A program made the position numbers and the translations under genes. A stretch of DNA of 64,000 nucleotides, from contig NZ_CP042596.1 in assembly GCF_009914315.1 (NCBI RefSeq), forward strand, positions 1,178,001 to 1,242,000, in the 5' to 3' direction. The stretch's first letter is position 1; each line of letters starts with the position of its first letter. The notes beneath the pieces were generated by a model. That model saw nothing but the letters and a program-made list of their open reading frames with translations. It did no database searches and was not told where the DNA came from. This document shows positions 53,112 through 61,880 of the stretch, piece by piece. This stretch comes from Granulicella sp. WH15 (GTDB taxonomy: Bacteria; Acidobacteriota; Terriglobia; Terriglobales; Acidobacteriaceae).

Positions 53112-53448
53112 ATCCGGATAAAACCTCTTCGGGAGCCCAGCGCAAAAACCCCCGCCGTGAAATTTAGATGGAACGGTCTGGGCCCAGGGTGCAAGAAATT
53201 CACCGCGGACCCGCATGGAGATCAGGCGATATTACAGGTGTATCAGATTTGCCCCGTTGCGCGGGTCAGGATACAGGGTTAGGAAACATTGGAATCTGGT
53301 TGAGCAAGCTCCCCGATGTTGTAGATTTCAATGTACGGAACGTTACTTAAGTCTGTAGTAATATTGGACAAATCTTCCCTTGCACTCCCCAATCGCCGAT
53401 GATGGAACGGGGGCTGAGTATGCCATTGTTCCGCGGAGGCTTTCTACG
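53112..53448. other. 337-bp divergent regulatory gap
   Basis: Separates the receiver-reductase gene (minus) and the NarL-like regulator (plus). It is more AT-rich toward 53300-53390 (CGTTACTTAAG, TAGTAATATTGG), where promoters probably lie. A TGG...TTGC-like pair near 53366 is spaced wrongly for sigma-54. No ORF with a ribosome site, RNA or repeat is seen. Confidence 0.4.
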
Positions 53449-54108
53449 ATGAATCGAATCATCCTGGCCGATGACCAGGCTATTTTCCGCGCCGGTGCTG
53501 CGCGTGTTCTCGCACTCGAGGATGACATGCGCATTATCGCGCAGTGCGAAGATCCTGCACGACTTGCACCAACCATCGGCAGCTTTCGCAATTCCATTGT
53601 GATCTTTTCTTCCGGTCTGCCGCTCGATCTGAATGTCATCCTGACGAACATCGAGGAGGCAGGTAGCCGCGGCATCCTGATCGCCGAAAAAAACGAACAG
53701 ATCTCCCCCAGCCTCTCGGGGCGGCTCTTCGGCATCGTCGGACGGAACGTTACCGGGCCGGAGCTTCTGGATACGGTGCGCCGGGTGGCGCGCGGGCAGC
53801 GCTCCATTGAACGGACCAGCCTGGCCGTTATCCAGCCACAGGACTCGGTGGGAGCCCGCGTGCGCGACCGCCTGACCCCGAAAGAGATGCAGATCGTCGC
53901 CCTCATCGTTCAGGGTTGCAAGAACAAGGACATCGCGATCCAGCTCCACACCAAGGAGCAGGTCATCAAGAACTACCTGCGCAGCATCTACGACAAGACC
54001 GGCGTCTCGGATCGCCTGGAGCTGGCCCTCTTCACGCTGCACCACCGCATCCTGGCCGAGGCCGCTGCGAAGGTGGGGACGCTGCTCCAGATGAACAGCG
54101 CCTCTTAA
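53449..54108 (+). CDS. NarL/LuxR-type regulator with degenerate receiver
   Basis: A 219-residue protein with an N-terminal receiver-like domain (MNRIILADDQAIFRAGAARV keeps the acidic pair) and a C-terminal LuxR HTH (DRLTPKEMQIVALIVQGCKN, KEQVIKNYLRSIYDKTGVSD). The residue expected to be the phospho-acceptor Asp, near position 54 in SIVIFSSGLPLD, is Ser, so control by aspartyl phosphorylation is unlikely. The start ATG at 53449 has GGAGG upstream. It is divergent from the receiver-reductase/kinase pair and may be their output or an independent pseudo-receiver regulator. A bidirectional terminator follows. Confidence 0.9.
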   Translation: MNRIILADDQAIFRAGAARVLALEDDMRIIAQCEDPARLAPTIGSFRNSIVIFSSGLPLDLNVILTNIEEAGSRGILIAEKNEQISPSLSGRLFGIVGRNVTGPELLDTVRRVARGQRSIERTSLAVIQPQDSVGARVRDRLTPKEMQIVALIVQGCKNKDIAIQLHTKEQVIKNYLRSIYDKTGVSDRLELALFTLHHRILAEAAAKVGTLLQMNSAS

Positions 54109-54120
54109 GCTACATAATTT

Positions 54121-54160
54121 CTAAAAGCCCATGCCTCAGTTCTGAGGCATGGGCTTTTAG
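54121..54160. terminator. bidirectional Rho-independent terminator
   Basis: A perfect 18-bp inverted repeat, CTAAAAGCCCATGCCTCA / TGAGGCATGGGCTTTTAG, with a 4-nt loop, flanked by A/T runs. It lies between the convergent regulator and pruA genes, 3 bp from the pruA stop. Confidence 0.92.
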
Positions 54161-54163
54161 GTG

Positions 54164-55735
54164 TTAGAGCCTCTCGGCGATCGATTTGGCCTGCGTAAAC
54201 AGCAGCAGGTAGTCCGCGCCGCCAGCCTTTGAGTCCGTCCCACTCATATTGAAGCCGCCGAAGGGATGTGCCCCGACCATCGCGCCCGTACACTTGCGGT
54301 TCAGGTACAGGTTCCCCACCTGGAACTCCCGGCTCGCCAGCTCCAGCCGCTCCGGCGACTTCGAGTACACCGCGCCGGTCAGGCCATACTCCGTGTTGTT
54401 CGCGATCTCCAGTGCTTGGATGAAGCTCTTTGCCCGGATCACCGCCAGCACCGGCCCGAAGATCTCCTCCTGGGCGATCCGAGCCGTCGGCGCGACGTCC
54501 GCGAAGATCGTCGGAGCCACATAGTACCCGTTGGTCTCGCTCTCGATCTTATCGCCGCCCAGCAGCAGCCGGCCTTCGCCCTTGCCGATCTCGATGTACT
54601 TCATCACCCGGTCGACCGCGATCTGGTTGATGAGCGCGCCCGCGTAGAAGTTCTCCACCGCCGGACCCTGCTGGATCGTCGCCACCCGCTCCCGCAGCCG
54701 GTCGCAGAAGACGTCGTAGATGCTGTCCTCGACGATGACGCGCGAGCAGGCCGAGCACTTCTGCCCATTGAATCCAAAGGCGCTTACGGCCACTCCCTCG
54801 ACTGCCGCATCCAGGTCGCAGTCCTCGGCCACGATGATGGCGTCCTTGCCGCCCAACTCGAGGATCGTCCGCTTGATGAAGCGCTGGCCCGGCCGCGTCA
54901 CGGCGGCGCTCTCGTGAATCTCGAGGCCGACGGCCTTCGAGCCGGTGAAGGCCACGAACCGGGTCTGCGGATGAGCCACAATCGCCCGGCCGAATCCCGG
55001 ACCCGCGCCGGGGCAGAAGTTCACCACGCCGTCGGGCAGGCCAGCTTCCTCCAGAATGGAAAAGAAGATCGCCGCAATCGTTGGCGAGTCCACCGAGGGC
55101 TTCAGGATGACGGTGTTGCCGGTCACCACTGCGGCCATGGTCATTCCGGCCATGATGGCCAGCGGAAAGTTCCACGGCGGGATCACCGCGCCCACGCCAA
55201 GCGGCACATAACGCAACTGGTTACGCTCGCCGGGGAACTTGATGGGCGTCTCCGCCTGATCCAGCCGCAGGGCCTCGCGTGCGTAAAACTCCAGGAAGTC
55301 GATGCACTCGCCCACGTCGGCGTCGGCCTCGGCCCAGTTCTTGCCCGCCTCGAAGGTCAGCCACGCGCATAGCTCCATGTAGCGCGACTCGAGCAGCCGC
55401 GAGACCCGCAGCACAAACTCCACGCGCTCGGCGACGGTGGTCCGGCTCCAGCTCTCAAAGGCTTTCAGCGCGGCGGTCATCGCATCGTCGGCGTGCTCGG
55501 CCTCGGCCATCTGGTGCCGCCCCACGACCTGAGACGGGTTCGCCGGATTGATCGAGAGGATTTTTTCCGCGGTCTTGACCCTGCGGCCACCGATCACCAG
55601 GTCGTACTCGAGCCCTAGCTTGTTCTCCACCTCGGCCAGAGTCTGCTGCATCCGGCGCTTCACCTCCGCATCCGTGAAGTCGAAGTAAGGATGGTTCGAA
55701 AAGGGCGGCAGGGAAGTGATCTCGCTGGTATTCAT
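54164..55735 (-). CDS. pruA: L-glutamate gamma-semialdehyde dehydrogenase (P5C dehydrogenase)
   Basis: A 523-residue NAD+-dependent aldehyde dehydrogenase oxidising glutamate semialdehyde to glutamate, the second step of proline and arginine catabolism. The catalytic Cys is in FGFNGQKCSACSRVIVED and the general base Glu in IKRTILELGGKDAIIV. VIPPWNFPLAIMAG and VAFTGSKAVGLEIHE form the NAD site. Length and the N-terminal about 30-residue extension match the single-function RocA/PruA type (not the PutA fusion). No putA/prodh gene is adjacent. The gene starts close to repeat C. Confidence 0.93.
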   Translation of the reverse strand: MNTSEITSLPPFSNHPYFDFTDAEVKRRMQQTLAEVENKLGLEYDLVIGGRRVKTAEKILSINPANPSQVVGRHQMAEAEHADDAMTAALKAFESWSRTTVAERVEFVLRVSRLLESRYMELCAWLTFEAGKNWAEADADVGECIDFLEFYAREALRLDQAETPIKFPGERNQLRYVPLGVGAVIPPWNFPLAIMAGMTMAAVVTGNTVILKPSVDSPTIAAIFFSILEEAGLPDGVVNFCPGAGPGFGRAIVAHPQTRFVAFTGSKAVGLEIHESAAVTRPGQRFIKRTILELGGKDAIIVAEDCDLDAAVEGVAVSAFGFNGQKCSACSRVIVEDSIYDVFCDRLRERVATIQQGPAVENFYAGALINQIAVDRVMKYIEIGKGEGRLLLGGDKIESETNGYYVAPTIFADVAPTARIAQEEIFGPVLAVIRAKSFIQALEIANNTEYGLTGAVYSKSPERLELASREFQVGNLYLNRKCTGAMVGAHPFGGFNMSGTDSKAGGADYLLLFTQAKSIAERL

Positions 55736-55747
55736 CTCGTCACGATT

Positions 55748-55833
55748 GTACTTCGTACCGTTCTTGAGGTGATATGGGTAAGCCCCCAGAAGCTAACTCA
55801 CCCACGCCGCCCCGAGAACTGCACGAATTGCTT
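55748..55833. repeat. repeat C pair in inverted orientation
   Basis: Left arm GTACTTCGTACCGTTCTTGAG and right arm CGCCGCCCCGAGAACTGCAC form an imperfect palindrome between pruA and the synthase gene. The same arms occur near 59.45-59.59 and 63.86 kb. The synthase stop codon lies at its right edge. Confidence 0.72.
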
Positions 55834-58800
55834 ATTGGGTGATCTGGTCGGTGATCTCGGACATCTTCGCCGTCCGCTCCAGCTTGTCCCAGTTGAAGGG
55901 CTTGCCGTCGATGGCCCGCTTTAGCGTCTTGAAGAGCACAATCGAAAAGACCTGCCGGTAGCTGAAGCGCTGAATCCAGATATGGAAGAGCAGCCACCCG
56001 TCTCCGCGGCTTGCCGGATGCTTCCGCTCCAGCGCGAAGGCCAGCGTCGAGGCCGCAAAGTCGATGACGAGGAAGGCGACGAAGAACGTAATCAGCCTGT
56101 AGAGGCTGTCCGCCGAGGCCGCCTCCGGGTGGAAGTGCTTGTCGATGAAGTAGTGGATGATCCCGGCCACGAACATCAGGTCGATGAGGGGAGAAGCCAG
56201 CGGCAGCAGGATCTGGAAGATGGCGATGTTGGGCAGTGCGAACAGCCCCATCGCGCGGTGCTTGGCGATGGCGCCACGATGCTTGAAGATCGCCTGCAGG
56301 ATGCCGAACGACCAGCGGAAACGCTGCCGCATCAGCCCGTCCATGTTCACCGGGGCCTCGGTGAAGGCCAGCGCGCTGTCCTCATAGATGACCGAGTAGC
56401 CCTGCTCGAGCAGGTTCATCGTCAGGTCGGCGTCCTCGGCCACGGTGTTCGAGTGGTAGCCGTGACCCGCCTTCACGGGAGCCGTCCGCCACGCGCCAAT
56501 CGCGCCCGGAACCACCATCACCACGTCGAAGAGGTCCAGCGCCCGGCGCTCGAAGTTCTGACTGGTGATGTACTCGAGAGCCTGCCAGCGTGTCCACAGG
56601 TTCACACGGTTGCCGACCTTGGCGTTGCCCGCTACCGCGCCGATCTTGGGGTTGGCAAAGTGCGGCACCAGGTTCGTGATGGCGTCGTGCGCGATGACGC
56701 CGTCCGCGTCGATGCCGACGTAGATCTCTTCGTCAATCGTCTCCAGCGCGAAGTTCAGCGCGTCGGCCTTGCCTCCGTTGGGCTTGGTCAACACGGTCAG
56801 ACGCCCGCTGGCGATATCGTCCGGATACGCCTTGAGGGCGGTCTCGTAGGTCGAGTCCTTGGAGCCGTCGTCGATGACCACGATGCGGATGTTCTTGTAG
56901 TTCGACATCATCACCGACCGGATCGTGCGGACGATGACCTTCTCCTCGTTGTAGGCCGGGATCAGCACCGCCACTCGCGGCTGGTAGTCAGGTGTGGCGA
57001 AGTTCTTGCGCTTACGGAAGCGGTCGATGGTTGCGAAGAGGCCGATGATGATGAGCCGTGCGCTCATCAGGATGTCGCCCACGTAGAAGACCCAGATGAC
57101 TACGTGGTTGAAGAAGCTGAAGAAGAAGAAGGCGATCGAATCGACCCATGCCTGCCGCCTTTGGACCGCGTTGAGCTGCGGCATCACCTGGTCGCGCGTC
57201 TTGCCCAGCAACTCCGAGACGGGCACGATCTCATAGCCTGCCTGACGCAGAGCCGTAATCAGCACAGGCAGGGCAGCCACGGTTACCTGGCGGTCGCCGC
57301 CGCCGTCGTGCAGCAGGATGATGGACCCACGCCGGTCCGGGTGCGCCTCCATATCCTTGATCTGCTGGAAGACCGCGTCGCGAATCTCCTGCGGGGTCTT
57401 CTTGGGATGCTCGTCCCAGTCGTTGGTGTCGATCTTGTTGCCGATGATCGTGTAGCCAAGCCCCTGAATCCGCGCCACTGGGGCCGCCTGATCGTTAGTG
57501 TCAGGCTCCTGGTCGATGGAGTACGGCGGCCGGAAGTACAGCGGCTGCACCCCCAGCTTCGAGGCAAACAACCGCTCGGTCAGGTTCAGTTGCAGATCCA
57601 CCTGCGTGGTCGAGATGTCGCTGATATCCGGGTGCGTGAAGGTGTGGTTGCCGATCTCGTGGCCCTCGGCGTACACCCGCTTCATCACGCCGACGTTATC
57701 CTGCGCCACCTCGCCGATCATGAAGAAGGTGCCCTTCACGCCGTACTTCTTCAGCACGTCGAGGATCTTTGGCGTCCACTCCGGGTCCGGCCCGTCGTCG
57801 AAGCTCAGCGCCACCTTCTTGGGGTGATAGCCGTACTGCTGCACCGTGTACGAGAGCGGATACGAAAGCATCTTCTCTTCCGTCACCATCTTCGCCATCA
57901 CCGGTACGCTGTCGTCGTCGTCGAGCGTCACCGCGCGCTTGCCGGACTGCGGCTTCGTCGTCACCCGCAGGATATCGCCGTCGCCCTCGGTATCGACGTC
58001 GTAGCCCGGCTCCACGGTTGCCAGCTCCTTGGTCGGGTCCACATGAGAGGGCGAATCCCATATCTTCCAGAGCGAGTTGTCTTCCGAGCCCAGCCGCCAT
58101 AGTGCAAAAGTTTGCAGTCCCAGCGTGCGCGCGGCGCGCATCTGGTTCAGTACCGTCACCGCATCCAGAAACCAGATCTGGTGCTGCACGTGCGCGTCGT
58201 CGTCCTCGAAGCCGAAGTGCGCGTTCAGCGAGTCGGAGTCCAGCTCGATCTGCGCGCCTGAGTCCGAGGCCGCCTGCCAGGCCTCCTGCGTGGTGATGCT
58301 CTGTGCGGTGATGAGCTTAGGCACGAAGGGCTTGGCCTTGTGGCCACGCTTTACCGGCGGAGCATCCGGCTCCTGCGTCAGCGTCCAGTCGTAGCCGTAG
58401 CTGCCCACCGAGCAGATGATCTTCTCCTTGGGGACGGTCTTCAGCACCTCGCGCAGGTTATCCATGAACCAGTCCTGCCCTGCAATCGGTCCCGGCATCG
58501 AGGTGGACTGGTACTGGTCGTAGTTCATCAGCAGCAGGCCGTCGGAGTGCGCGGCCAGGAAGGCCGGGTTGAACTCCGGATCGCCGACCGGCGTGTTGAT
58601 GTACAACCGCAGATGCTTCTGCTGGAAGTCCTGGTACAGCGTCTGGACGAGCTGGTTGAAGCCCGGCTGCGCCTCCAGGGGAATCTCTTCGAAGTCCAGC
58701 GTCAGGCCGCCGTAGTTCACGTTCTCGGCCAGGAACCGCTCCACCTGCGCCACGAAGTGCGCCCGCGCGGCGTCGCTCTTGAAGAAAGCCGCAGTCTCCG

Positions 58801-59374
58801 GAATGAACGCCGACTTCAGCGGGTCGTAGTTATTGACCAGAGGAAAGATCTCGGTGTCCTCACGCGCCTCGGCGATGGCCCGGGCCACCTTATTCTCTAC
58901 ATCGACGCGATGCACGCCCGCGTTGTCCACGACGGGGAAGGGCGTGTTGTCCGAGCTGTACGCCGTCAGCGTACCGTCCGGCGTGACGACGTGCAGCCAC
59001 TCCGGAAAGAGCAGGTCGATCTGCTTCAGGTGCTGCTTCAGCGACGAGTAGCTGGCGGCGTCCCACTCTACGTAGTAAGCCGCGCGCAGCCCCTCGCCCG
59101 AGTTCAGGGGCACGTCCGAGGGCTTCAACCGCGTCTTGCGGTGAGCCGACTGGCGTCTCTGCCCAGCCTTCAGGACCGGCACGGGCTTTTCCGTCAGGGC
59201 GCGGTATCGCCGCGTCGGCGAGGCGAACGGAAGCTGCGGCAGAGGGTTGATCCGCAGCAGGCCGCCCACGAAAAGGGTGCCTACGACAAGTCCCAATAGA
59301 GCCAGCACGTCGAAGATGCGGCGAAGCCGCTTCCATCGCTTGCGTTGCGGATCGTAGAAGACTTGTTTGTTCAT
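55832..59374 (-). CDS. three-domain polysaccharide synthase: GH18-like, NodB deacetylase, GT2
   Basis: An 1180-residue membrane protein. After an N-terminal helix (about 22-40), residues 95-430 form a GH18-like domain with YGGLTLDFEEIP (Asp227, Glu229, Glu230). Residues about 515-730 are a NodB polysaccharide deacetylase (VALSFDDGPDPEW, GNHTFTHPD, FRPPYS). After a membrane pair, residues about 800-1060 are a family-2 glycosyltransferase with LIPAYNEEKVI, DDGSKDST, DADG, VAEDADL and processive QRFRW, and C-terminal helices follow. It probably makes and edits a beta-linked N-acetylhexosamine polymer (chitin-, PNAG- or hyaluronan-like) at the inner membrane. The GH18 part may be a hydrolase or a lectin-like remnant. 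Product is inferred. Confidence 0.88.
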   Translation of the reverse strand: MNKQVFYDPQRKRWKRLRRIFDVLALLGLVVGTLFVGGLLRINPLPQLPFASPTRRYRALTEKPVPVLKAGQRRQSAHRKTRLKPSDVPLNSGEGLRAAYYVEWDAASYSSLKQHLKQIDLLFPEWLHVVTPDGTLTAYSSDNTPFPVVDNAGVHRVDVENKVARAIAEAREDTEIFPLVNNYDPLKSAFIPETAAFFKSDAARAHFVAQVERFLAENVNYGGLTLDFEEIPLEAQPGFNQLVQTLYQDFQQKHLRLYINTPVGDPEFNPAFLAAHSDGLLLMNYDQYQSTSMPGPIAGQDWFMDNLREVLKTVPKEKIICSVGSYGYDWTLTQEPDAPPVKRGHKAKPFVPKLITAQSITTQEAWQAASDSGAQIELDSDSLNAHFGFEDDDAHVQHQIWFLDAVTVLNQMRAARTLGLQTFALWRLGSEDNSLWKIWDSPSHVDPTKELATVEPGYDVDTEGDGDILRVTTKPQSGKRAVTLDDDDSVPVMAKMVTEEKMLSYPLSYTVQQYGYHPKKVALSFDDGPDPEWTPKILDVLKKYGVKGTFFMIGEVAQDNVGVMKRVYAEGHEIGNHTFTHPDISDISTTQVDLQLNLTERLFASKLGVQPLYFRPPYSIDQEPDTNDQAAPVARIQGLGYTIIGNKIDTNDWDEHPKKTPQEIRDAVFQQIKDMEAHPDRRGSIILLHDGGGDRQVTVAALPVLITALRQAGYEIVPVSELLGKTRDQVMPQLNAVQRRQAWVDSIAFFFFSFFNHVVIWVFYVGDILMSARLIIIGLFATIDRFRKRKNFATPDYQPRVAVLIPAYNEEKVIVRTIRSVMMSNYKNIRIVVIDDGSKDSTYETALKAYPDDIASGRLTVLTKPNGGKADALNFALETIDEEIYVGIDADGVIAHDAITNLVPHFANPKIGAVAGNAKVGNRVNLWTRWQALEYITSQNFERRALDLFDVVMVVPGAIGAWRTAPVKAGHGYHSNTVAEDADLTMNLLEQGYSVIYEDSALAFTEAPVNMDGLMRQRFRWSFGILQAIFKHRGAIAKHRAMGLFALPNIAIFQILLPLASPLIDLMFVAGIIHYFIDKHFHPEAASADSLYRLITFFVAFLVIDFAASTLAFALERKHPASRGDGWLLFHIWIQRFSYRQVFSIVLFKTLKRAIDGKPFNWDKLERTAKMSEITDQITQ

Positions 59375-59440
59375 TGAATAAGATTGCTGGAGTGTGGTCC
59401 TGACGCAATCGTATGCAGCCTAATGGCTTGAGTCAACGTA

Positions 59441-59590
59441 GCACTTCGTGCCGTTCTCGGGGTGGTATGAGGGAAGTTGGCTTCTGAGGGCATCCCGCTG
59501 GTCGGCAGCGAACATTTTGTTGCCGACCAGCGGGAGACCCTATGCTGATAATCCTGCCCCATGCCGCCCCGAGAATGGTACGAAGTACCC
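59441..59590. repeat. composite repeat C palindrome containing a B hairpin
   Basis: Outer arms GCACTTCGTGCCGTTCTCGG and CCGCCCCGAGAATGGTACGA are inverted, enclosing a hairpin CCCGCTGGTCGGCAGCGAAC / GTTGCCGACCAGCGGG. This about 150-bp element sits between divergent genes and also supplies the upstream ATG at 59561, which I do not accept as a start. Confidence 0.8.
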
Positions 59591-59608
59591 GCGATATTAT
59601 TGCTCACA

Positions 59609-61039
59609 GTGTCCGTCGCAAAGCCATCTCCGGAATCCGCATCTAGCCGGCAGTGGCCCTGGTATCTCCTGGCCCTGGCCTTGGGGCTGATTCTGCGCCT
59701 CTGGTTCATCGTCCACCACGCCCGCATCGACGGCGACACGCTCGTCTACGGAGATATTGCCTCCAACTGGCTTCAGCACGGCATCTACGGCTTCACCCGT
59801 GTTGTCAGGGGAGTGGCTGTGGCTCCGCGCCCCACGCTTATCCGCCTCCCCGGCTACCCGCTCTTTCTCGCCGCCTGCTTCCGCCTCTTCGGCGTGCAGG
59901 AGTACGTGCCGGTCATGCTGATCCAGGCCGTCGCCGACCTCTGCTCCTGTGCGCTCGTGGCCTCGCTCGCCGACCGCCTCTTCGGTCGACGAGCCCGCCT
60001 CCCGGCGCTCTTCCTCGGCTGTCTCTGCCCCTTCACGGCCAGCTATGTCGCCGTTCCGCTCACAGAGACCCTCTCGCTCTTCTACATCGCCCTGGCCTTC
60101 TACGCGCTGGAGCGTTGGAGCGCTGCCGGTGCTGCGGTGAACCGCTGGCTCTTTGTCCTCGCTGCCGCGCTCGCCTACGCCGTCCTGCTGCGCCCGGAGC
60201 AGGGTCTCCTCGCCGCTGCTGTCGTTCCCGCGATGCTCTGGCTCGTCCTCAGTCCGCGTCCGGCCAGCCTGCTGCGAGCCGCCGCGCCGGTCGTTCTGGC
60301 CGCTATCCTCACCCTGCTGCCGCTGGTGCCGTGGACCATCCGTAACCATCGCACCTTCCACGTCTTCCAGCCGCTGGCCCCGCGTTTCGCTACCGATCCC
60401 GGCGAGTTCATCCCCCTCGGATTTCAACGCTGGTATCGCACCTGGGGGCTCGACTTCGCCTCTACCGAGACGGCATATTGGAACTACGACGGCGCACCGA
60501 TCTCGGTTAACGACCTGCCCACCCGCGCCTTCGATTCGGATGACCAGTACGCTGCCACCGCAGCCCTGCTCGACCGCTACAACGAGACCTCGAACGCCAC
60601 CCCGGTCTTCGACGCGCGTTTCAACGCCCTCGCCACCGACCGGATTCATTTCAATCCACTGCGCTACTACGTGGCGCTGCCGGTGGGCCGCGTCATCAAC
60701 ATGATGTTTCGCCCGCGCACCGAGTACATGCCCGTCCCGCTGGAGTGGTGGCGATTTACCAACCCTCTGGCTTCGAGCTTTGCCCTGGCCTACGCCGTGC
60801 TCAACCTGGCTTATCTGGCCGTCGCCGCATTGGGGTTCCGCCGCGCAATCCACACGGCAAGGGCAGGGGAGCTTACGATCCTGTGGGCGATGGCGGCGTC
60901 TATATTGCTGCGGATTGTTCTGCTGCTTACGATCGACAATTCCGAACCGCGTTATACGTTGGAGTTTTTCCCGGTTTTGATCGTTTTCGCTGCTGCGTGC
61001 TTCACTATGCTCCCCAAGCAACAGCAAAAAGCGCCCTAA
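59609..61039 (+). CDS. polytopic GT39/ArnT-like glycosyltransferase family membrane protein
   Basis: A 476-residue integral membrane protein with about ten hydrophobic segments (YLLALALGLILRLWFIVHHA, FYIALAFYALERWSAA, ILWAMAASILLRIVLLLTID). An early acidic loop (HARIDGDTLVYGDIASNWLQ) and the RLPGYPLFLAA motif match the C-type glycosyltransferases that use polyprenyl-phosphate sugars, such as ArnT and PMT-like enzymes. The C-terminal EPRYTLEFFPVLIV is also typical. The GTG at 59609 is preferred because the longer frame starts inside a repeat. The last residues (KQQQKAP) and stop come from a family A repeat. The acceptor is unknown. Confidence 0.8.
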   Translation: MSVAKPSPESASSRQWPWYLLALALGLILRLWFIVHHARIDGDTLVYGDIASNWLQHGIYGFTRVVRGVAVAPRPTLIRLPGYPLFLAACFRLFGVQEYVPVMLIQAVADLCSCALVASLADRLFGRRARLPALFLGCLCPFTASYVAVPLTETLSLFYIALAFYALERWSAAGAAVNRWLFVLAAALAYAVLLRPEQGLLAAAVVPAMLWLVLSPRPASLLRAAAPVVLAAILTLLPLVPWTIRNHRTFHVFQPLAPRFATDPGEFIPLGFQRWYRTWGLDFASTETAYWNYDGAPISVNDLPTRAFDSDDQYAATAALLDRYNETSNATPVFDARFNALATDRIHFNPLRYYVALPVGRVINMMFRPRTEYMPVPLEWWRFTNPLASSFALAYAVLNLAYLAVAALGFRRAIHTARAGELTILWAMAASILLRIVLLLTIDNSEPRYTLEFFPVLIVFAAACFTMLPKQQQKAP

Positions 61040-61190
61040 CGCCGGGCGGGCGGCACTTCGTGCGGTCCTGGACGCTTCGCGTGTTTTCTCAGCCACAAAA
61101 TCCAGCCTGAGAAGCAATCCCTCACCCCAGCCACGTTGCGGCTTTTTAAGGTTTCATCCGCGAAGCGGATCGAGAACGGTACGAAGTACT
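61025..61190. repeat. inverted family A repeat and repeat C fragment
   Basis: GCGCCCTAACGCCGGGCGGG, CGGCACTTCGTGCGG and TCCTGGACGC (61031-61075) invert the 49.4-kb copy. A second fragment (GAGAACGGTACGAAGTAC, about 61169-61187) resembles the repeat C arm. They occupy the gap between convergent genes, with stops of both neighbours at their edges. Confidence 0.75.
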
Positions 61191-61851
61191 ATTTGCCGCA
61201 GGGTTTGGAGTTGAACTCGAAGGGCTTGGTGTCTACCTTGTTTTCGTTGTAGCGAATGTTCGTGTAGACCGCTGTCTGCACGTCGCCGCCCGGCGCGTAT
61301 AGTACCTGCTTCAACGCATAACCACGATCGAGCAGGATCCACAGCGTCACATGCTCGATGTTCGAGCGCACGCTCTGGTCCTTCGGGGTCAGGTCCAGCT
61401 TCTCCACCTTGGCTCCGTCGAGCGTCTCCGGGCCGAGGTCAGTGACGTTCCACGCCGCCTGCATCTCCTTGCCGCTGCCGCCGAAGCCCAACGTCAGGCC
61501 AGCCTCGATCTTGCTCCCCCCGTTCACCGGGTCGTAGCACTTGATCTTGGGGTTGTAGGCTTTCAGGCTGCCGTTCATGTACTGCACCGTGCGCGAGTCC
61601 GCGCCCAGGGTCAGGATGCCGAACTGCGGCTTGCCCGCCACGCGCATCACGTAGATCTTGCCGTCCTGCGTCTCGTCGGGGATCGGCAGCGAGGGGCCGT
61701 GATGAAAGACCTTGTGGAAGTCCGCCTGCACGGATTTGAACTGCGCGCTGGCGGCGTCGAGCTTCGCCATCGAAGCCTGCAGATTGCCCTGCGCCTGCGC
61801 CACGCTTGCCGACAACACCAACCCCATCGCCCACCAGCTCGAAGTCTTCAT
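61189..61851 (-). CDS. LolA-like periplasmic protein
   Basis: A 220-residue exported protein (signal WWAMGLVLSASVAQAQ). The rest resembles the LolA/LolB half-barrel that carries lipids or lipoproteins in the periplasm: ASMAKLDAASAQFKSVQADF, GKIYVMRVAGKPQFGILTLG, YNPKIKCYDPVNGGSKIEAG and LILDRGYALKQVLYAPGGDV-like WILLDRGYALKQ. It does not have the full LolA length match to be sure of lipoprotein transfer. The ATG at 61851 with GGGTGAG upstream is preferred to 61896. It is third in an operon with serS and a small membrane protein. Confidence 0.75.
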   Translation of the reverse strand: MKTSSWWAMGLVLSASVAQAQGNLQASMAKLDAASAQFKSVQADFHKVFHHGPSLPIPDETQDGKIYVMRVAGKPQFGILTLGADSRTVQYMNGSLKAYNPKIKCYDPVNGGSKIEAGLTLGFGGSGKEMQAAWNVTDLGPETLDGAKVEKLDLTPKDQSVRSNIEHVTLWILLDRGYALKQVLYAPGGDVQTAVYTNIRYNENKVDTKPFEFNSKPCGK

Positions 61852-61880
61852 CTCACCCTCGGAAACTCTCTTCGTATGAC

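Noticed and set aside
53366..53384. Sigma-54 promoter-like TGG...TTGCA
   Set aside because: Spacing between the GG and GC elements is 14 rather than 10 bases.
59561..59608. ATG at 59561 as start of the glycosyltransferase
   Set aside because: The 16 extra codons are repeat C sequence also present elsewhere in non-coding gaps.
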